From Deferribacteres bacterium (GTDB lineage Bacteria; Zhuqueibacterota; Zhuqueibacteria; Zhuqueibacterales; Geothermadaptataceae): a stretch of 10,131 nt of DNA. The DNA is taken from contig JACKDF010000035.1 of assembly GCA_020633655.1 (NCBI GenBank), positions 1 to 10,131 on the forward strand, given 5' to 3'. A program made the translations under genes and the position numbers. The notes below the pieces were generated by a model that saw only the letters and a program-made list of their open reading frames with translations, did no database searches and had not been told where the DNA came from. Below, one piece after another: positions 6,606 through 10,131 of the stretch (position 1 is its first letter; each line of letters starts with the position of its first letter).

Positions 6606-9440
6606 TTACTTCGTAACTTTAATTTCTACGCGACGGTTTTTATACCTTCCTTCAGGTGTTGCATTCGTTGCAATTGGCTGCTTTGGCCCAATTGCCTTTG
6701 TCTGCATGCGGTTGAGCGGCACACCAAACTTAGCGAAATATTCCTTTACAAAATCTGCCCGGTGTTGCGAAAGCCGCAAATTATATTGCAGAGATCCGAG
6801 GCTGTCTGTGTGTCCCTCAATAAGGAAAATATTTGCATCGTCCGCATATAATTTGGGTAAGTATCGGTCGAGATAATTTTCCAAAACTATTTTTGTATTT
6901 TCACCAGTTTTGTCCTTGTCGAAATCGAAATTCACAAAGGTTGTTGGTGGTATTTTTATAGTAAAAGTGCTGCTGTTGTTATCGGGATTCTGGTCGCCAG
7001 TGGAACTAACTATACTCACATTGTTGATATCCATGAAAAGTTCGCCGTCGAGAAAAACACGCCGGTTGCGCTGGTGGGCTGGCTCCGTTTCTGCAAAGTC
7101 CAGGGGGCGTATTTCACCGTACCCTTTGGCAATGAGTGATCCTTCATTTTTCCAATGGCCAATTCGTCCGCTGGTATCGATCATTTCGAGAAAATTGAGT
7201 ACTGCATTCGCCCGGTTTTCTGAGAGCCTCTGATTGAGCTCCAATGGGCCTCGTGTATCGGTGTGGCCTTGAATTTCCAATGATTTGTAGGGATTGTATT
7301 CAATACGCTCTTTAAATATTTTCAAAATGTAGGGGAGATGCTGCCGCAGCTGTTCCTGTGAAACCGGCCGCAGGTTCGCTTTTGCAAAATCGAACTGCAA
7401 ATCTTCAAAGGGATTCGGAAATTTCACTGTGTATTCGATGGTCATTTCTTCGCCGGCTGCTAGATAATCAATGTGCCATTCCAATATATCTGAACCTGTT
7501 CCCGGGATATTTCCAAAGGATTTCAGTTGCACGAAAGGCGAAAGCGTATCCGCAACGATTATATCATGTGCTTCAAAAAGACCTTCATTCTTAATGTGTA
7601 AATTATACGTCAATTCGTCACCAAAATTTCGGGGGATGATGCCAGTTATTTCCTGCTTTTCGATGGAGACATCCGTCCAGCATTGCAGTGTATTCTGCTT
7701 GCGATTGTTGTCTTCATCCAATTCGTGAATTCTATTGTCAATATCTGCGATTGCCATAAAAGCTGTGCTGGTGAGCGGACTATCAAGGGGCACTGTAAAT
7801 TCTATCAGCTGTCCGGGAAGGAGGGAGAGAGTAGAATCGAGCCCGACCGCTGTTGTGAATTCTTCTGTAATTACGGCATCTTTGTCGGTTAATTGTATGC
7901 CTTTATCCGCTGATACGGGATATAAAGCCAGACGGAAATTGTTGGCTGCCACTTCGCCATTATTTACAAGGACGATATGTGCCGTTGGCGTGGGTTTGCA
8001 ATTCAGCGTAATGTGCTGCAGCTCCAGATCCGGAAGTCGAATTGAAAATTTCGAAATGTGTCCATTGTGCACCTCGGCAAAGGCAAAATGCTGGTCCAGG
8101 TCATAGGAAATCACCGTCCAATAATAATCACCAGGCTTCAGCTCCGATAACGCCACGCTGCGCGAATCGGTCGCAGTATTGGCATACAGATTAAATTTAA
8201 AACGATCTGCGTTTGCAAAATTTTCTTCAACGCCCTCATGTTTTGTTATGCTGTTTAATGCACTGACGAGTTTGCTGCTGTCTCTGTCGACAAGTACCCA
8301 ATAGCCCACTTGATCAAAAATATCACGATCAAACGAGGTAGCCCAATTGAGATTTACGGAATCGACTGAGAGCACCGTACCAAATGCAGGTTTTTGCAAA
8401 TCAAAAACTTCTGGTGCAGTATAAAATTGCGAAGCGCTGTAATGGCGTGTGTTGGCGAAATGCCCGATGTTTTGGTTATCTGAACTTTCAAAGCCACTCA
8501 TTTCCAATGTACCGGCGTAATTGCGGCCAATGATTTTATCTTTCATGCTGCTCAAGCGTTCATCCAGTCCTATGCTGGCTCCGATGGCGTAGTTCTTCAG
8601 TAAATTCGAGTTGTTCAGATCAACAGAGTAGCCAAGTTGCAATGAAAATGCGCGACCAAGACTCATTTCCCAGGCTAAATTCATCGCATCCTGCTCGTCC
8701 GTTGTTGCGTCATATCCGATGCCAAAGCGCATCTGCGTTCCGCCATGACTGCCTAAATAGATGCTTGCACCGGTGCGGTAGATACGTGGTAAAGGCGTTT
8801 CTTCATTTACGAATTTGATAGGTGAACCAAAATTTTGTGCTGATACGCCAAAGCCAAAGCGCCAGTACTGAAAAAATGGAATCCGGGCCGCAAGCATTTG
8901 GTGGCGTGCAGATTTGTAGAGAATGCCAGCATCCCAGGCAAGTGTCTCTGCCGAAAATCTATCGAGATCGCTTCTTAAATATTTACCATGCACACCGAGA
9001 GTGACCCGGTCAGCATAGCCGGGTAGTGCGGTTCCAAATCCCAGGCCGATGATGTAGTCACCGGCAGTGACCGCCGGCATGCGATCTTTTGTACTGTCGA
9101 ACTCAGGTAGGGACATGTTTGCGAAACTGAGGACGAGTTTGTTTTGTTGCCAGTTGCCGAATCGCAGGCGTTTGCCAATGATGATGGCGGTTGAACGGAA
9201 ATCACTGATCCAATCGGAGTAGGAAGCTGACCAACCAAATTCCCGTCCCATTCCCAGCATGCCAGGATTTGCCCAGTACGTGTACACATTATCCAAATCA
9301 CTAACAAGGGCAACTCCGTTGACTTGCTGTTTTGCCCCGGGCAAAAATTTTAAAAAAGCACCGCCAGCACGAATTTGTGCATACAACGAGGGCGCTGCCA
9401 TGAGAAGGCAGAGCGTTATTATTTTGGTCGATGTTTTCAT
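6606..9440 (-). CDS. PorV/PorQ-like barrel fused to FN3-like, CARDB and DUF11 modules and two OmpA-type peptidoglycan-binding domains
   Basis: A 944-residue envelope protein. A signal peptide (cleavage near LYA|Q, residue 21) leads into a PorV/PorQ-like barrel (~22-300). Its YWANPGML segment (55-62) and following YSDWISDF strand match YWNPAGLA and YQPWVADI of the + strand barrel. Then come an FN3-like module (~345-470) and a CARDB-like domain (~470-590, ending IADIDNRIHELDEDNN). A DUF11-like domain starts at ~591, is interrupted by an OmpA-like domain (~677-797) and resumes at ~798-832. A second OmpA-like domain (~833-944) ends the protein. Both OmpA domains keep the Asp and Arg that bind diaminopimelate in this family: D728/R743 (GHTDTRG, LSENRA) and D879/R894 (GHTDSLG, LSQHRA), plus the terminal NRRV. 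The first is looser, with extra residues at ~752-766. Peptidoglycan anchoring of an outer-membrane barrel is inferred. The start follows the upstream stop by 4 bp, suggesting coupled translation. Confidence 0.88.
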   Translation of the reverse strand: MKTSTKIITLCLLMAAPSLYAQIRAGGAFLKFLPGAKQQVNGVALVSDLDNVYTYWANPGMLGMGREFGWSASYSDWISDFRSTAIIIGKRLRFGNWQQNKLVLSFANMSLPEFDSTKDRMPAVTAGDYIIGLGFGTALPGYADRVTLGVHGKYLRSDLDRFSAETLAWDAGILYKSARHQMLAARIPFFQYWRFGFGVSAQNFGSPIKFVNEETPLPRIYRTGASIYLGSHGGTQMRFGIGYDATTDEQDAMNLAWEMSLGRAFSLQLGYSVDLNNSNLLKNYAIGASIGLDERLSSMKDKIIGRNYAGTLEMSGFESSDNQNIGHFANTRHYSASQFYTAPEVFDLQKPAFGTVLSVDSVNLNWATSFDRDIFDQVGYWVLVDRDSSKLVSALNSITKHEGVEENFANADRFKFNLYANTATDSRSVALSELKPGDYYWTVISYDLDQHFAFAEVHNGHISKFSIRLPDLELQHITLNCKPTPTAHIVLVNNGEVAANNFRLALYPVSADKGIQLTDKDAVITEEFTTAVGLDSTLSLLPGQLIEFTVPLDSPLTSTAFMAIADIDNRIHELDEDNNRKQNTLQCWTDVSIEKQEITGIIPRNFGDELTYNLHIKNEGLFEAHDIIVADTLSPFVQLKSFGNIPGTGSDILEWHIDYLAAGEEMTIEYTVKFPNPFEDLQFDFAKANLRPVSQEQLRQHLPYILKIFKERIEYNPYKSLEIQGHTDTRGPLELNQRLSENRANAVLNFLEMIDTSGRIGHWKNEGSLIAKGYGEIRPLDFAETEPAHQRNRRVFLDGELFMDINNVSIVSSTGDQNPDNNSSTFTIKIPPTTFVNFDFDKDKTGENTKIVLENYLDRYLPKLYADDANIFLIEGHTDSLGSLQYNLRLSQHRADFVKEYFAKFGVPLNRMQTKAIGPKQPIATNATPEGRYKNRRVEIKVTK

Positions 9441-9442
9441 AT

Positions 9443-9446
9443 TCCT
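9443..9446 (-). promoter_or_regulatory. Weak AGGA ribosome binding site overlapping the upstream stop codon
   Basis: On the - strand, AGGA shares two bases with the TAG stop of the DUF11/FlgD-like gene and ends only 2 bases before the ATG at 9440. The spacing is short for an independent site, so ribosomes finishing the upstream gene probably help start the OmpA-fusion protein. Confidence 0.35.
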
Positions 9447-10131
9447 ATTGCACCAATAAAAATTTCAATTTACAAGGTTTTGGCGCGACGCCAATAACGA
9501 TGATGTACGCACCACTGCCAACACGTTGACCGGCATTATCGTATCCATTCCAGAACACGGTTTGTGGCACTCCTGCAGAAAAAATCTCATCGCGGACAGT
9601 TGTAATATACGTACCGAGCATATCGTAAATTTTGATGGGCGTACGTTCGGTCCGGCACGGTTGGAAATGAATCTCGAGATCACTATCCACGGCAGGTGCA
9701 AAAACATTTTTATCCAGGTAGCAATCGGTGTTGCAGGTGACGTAGACACTCGTCGATCGCCGGTTATTGGCAGGATTACTGTCAGAACCATTTGTTGTAA
9801 GAAATGCAAAATTATAAATGCTGTCTGGTAATTGCGGGATATTTTCTCCCACCAGGGCTGAATATTGAATTTTTAATGACTGTCCTGGCGTCATCGGATC
9901 AGGTATAAACCATCTTGCGAGCCGTGAGGAGGATGTTTCCGGTTGCCCAACAAAATCATAAAAAGTCAGGTGGGTTGAAAGTGAATCAGTAACGTAGAAT
10001 GCGTCTGAATACCCTGGTCCATTGTTCGTTACAATCAGTTCGAATTCAGCCAATTCACCCGTTGTTAAAACAGGTGTGAGAGTGCGTTTGACAAGAGATA
10101 AATCTGTTTCTGTTGGCACAGGCCTTAGAAC
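9445..10131 (-). CDS. DUF11 domain protein with FlgD/sorting-like C-terminal domain (5' truncated)
   Basis: The frame is open to the right edge of the window (visible residues begin V-L-R-P), so the start lies outside; 228 codons and a TAG stop are seen. Visible residues ~8-131 form a DUF11 repeat: TDLSLVKRTLTP, VTNNGPGYSDAFYVTDSLS, a tryptophan strand, MTPGQSLKIQYSALV, then FLTTNGSDSNPANN as the closing motif. Residues ~135-228 form a FlgD Ig-like or T9SS-like beta-sandwich: KNVFAP, IKIYDMLGTYITTV, FWNGYDNAGQRVGSGAYIIVI, ending KLKFLLVQ. Four cysteines (two just before this domain, two within it) could form disulfides. DUF11 modules usually occur in long repeated stalks of surface proteins, so the full protein may be much larger. 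It is probably a secreted adhesin-like or structural surface protein; the specific role is unknown. The next gene follows after 4 bp and carries its own DUF11 domain, so the two products likely act together. Confidence 0.82.
   Translation of the reverse strand, partial: VLRPVPTETDLSLVKRTLTPVLTTGELAEFELIVTNNGPGYSDAFYVTDSLSTHLTFYDFVGQPETSSSRLARWFIPDPMTPGQSLKIQYSALVGENIPQLPDSIYNFAFLTTNGSDSNPANNRRSTSVYVTCNTDCYLDKNVFAPAVDSDLEIHFQPCRTERTPIKIYDMLGTYITTVRDEIFSAGVPQTVFWNGYDNAGQRVGSGAYIIVIGVAPKPCKLKFLLVQ

Noticed and set aside
6532..6876. 114-codon open frame on the + strand in the convergent gap
   Set aside because: Most of it runs antisense to the conserved second OmpA domain; the translation lacks domain features and there is no ribosome binding site.

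Overview
The window looks like chromosomal DNA from a Gram-negative bacterium of the FCB superphylum (Bacteroidota, Ignavibacteria, Calditrichota, KSB1 and relatives). The reasons are two outer-membrane barrels of the PorV/PorQ type, a classic NYPNPFNP-type type IX secretion (T9SS) C-terminal sorting domain, and large secreted proteins built from FN3, DUF11 and CARDB modules. The mosaic of PorV/PorQ barrels with modular surface proteins fits Calditrichota/KSB1/Ignavibacteria-like lineages better than classic Bacteroidia, but that placement is inference. Base composition is moderate, and neither strand shows an obvious compositional break.

Layout: five protein genes in two converging sets. On the + strand, tightly spaced and probably co-transcribed, are (i) the 3' part of a large secreted surface protein with an FN3-like module and a sorting-type C-terminal domain (1-2499), (ii) a PorV/PorQ-family outer-membrane barrel (2544-3617) and (iii) a secreted glycoside hydrolase family 5 enzyme with two CBM6-like modules and a T9SS type A sorting domain (3659-6430). 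On the - strand, read from the right edge, are (iv) the 3' part of a DUF11 plus FlgD-like surface protein (10131-9445) and, 4 bp later, (v) a 944-residue protein joining a PorV/PorQ-like barrel, FN3-like, CARDB and DUF11 modules and two OmpA-type peptidoglycan-binding domains (9440-6606). The two sets meet across 175 bp (6431-6605) in which I find no convincing terminator or other gene.

How the genes may work together: everything visible is exported and belongs to the cell surface. The + set reads as cargo plus outer-membrane partner: PorV-type barrels carry T9SS substrates to the attachment machinery in Bacteroidota, and here one lies directly between two proteins with sorting-type C-termini. 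The - set pairs a secreted adhesin-like protein with a barrel that appears tied to the cell wall. No core T9SS machinery (PorK/L/M/N, Sov/SprA, PorU), RNA gene, mobile element or CRISPR array is present.

The most unusual item is gene (v). Its first OmpA domain appears to be inserted into the middle of a DUF11 domain, whose last strands resume after it, and a second OmpA domain ends the protein. A PorV/PorQ-like barrel fused to two peptidoglycan-binding domains could be a wall-anchored variant of the cargo-carrying barrel.
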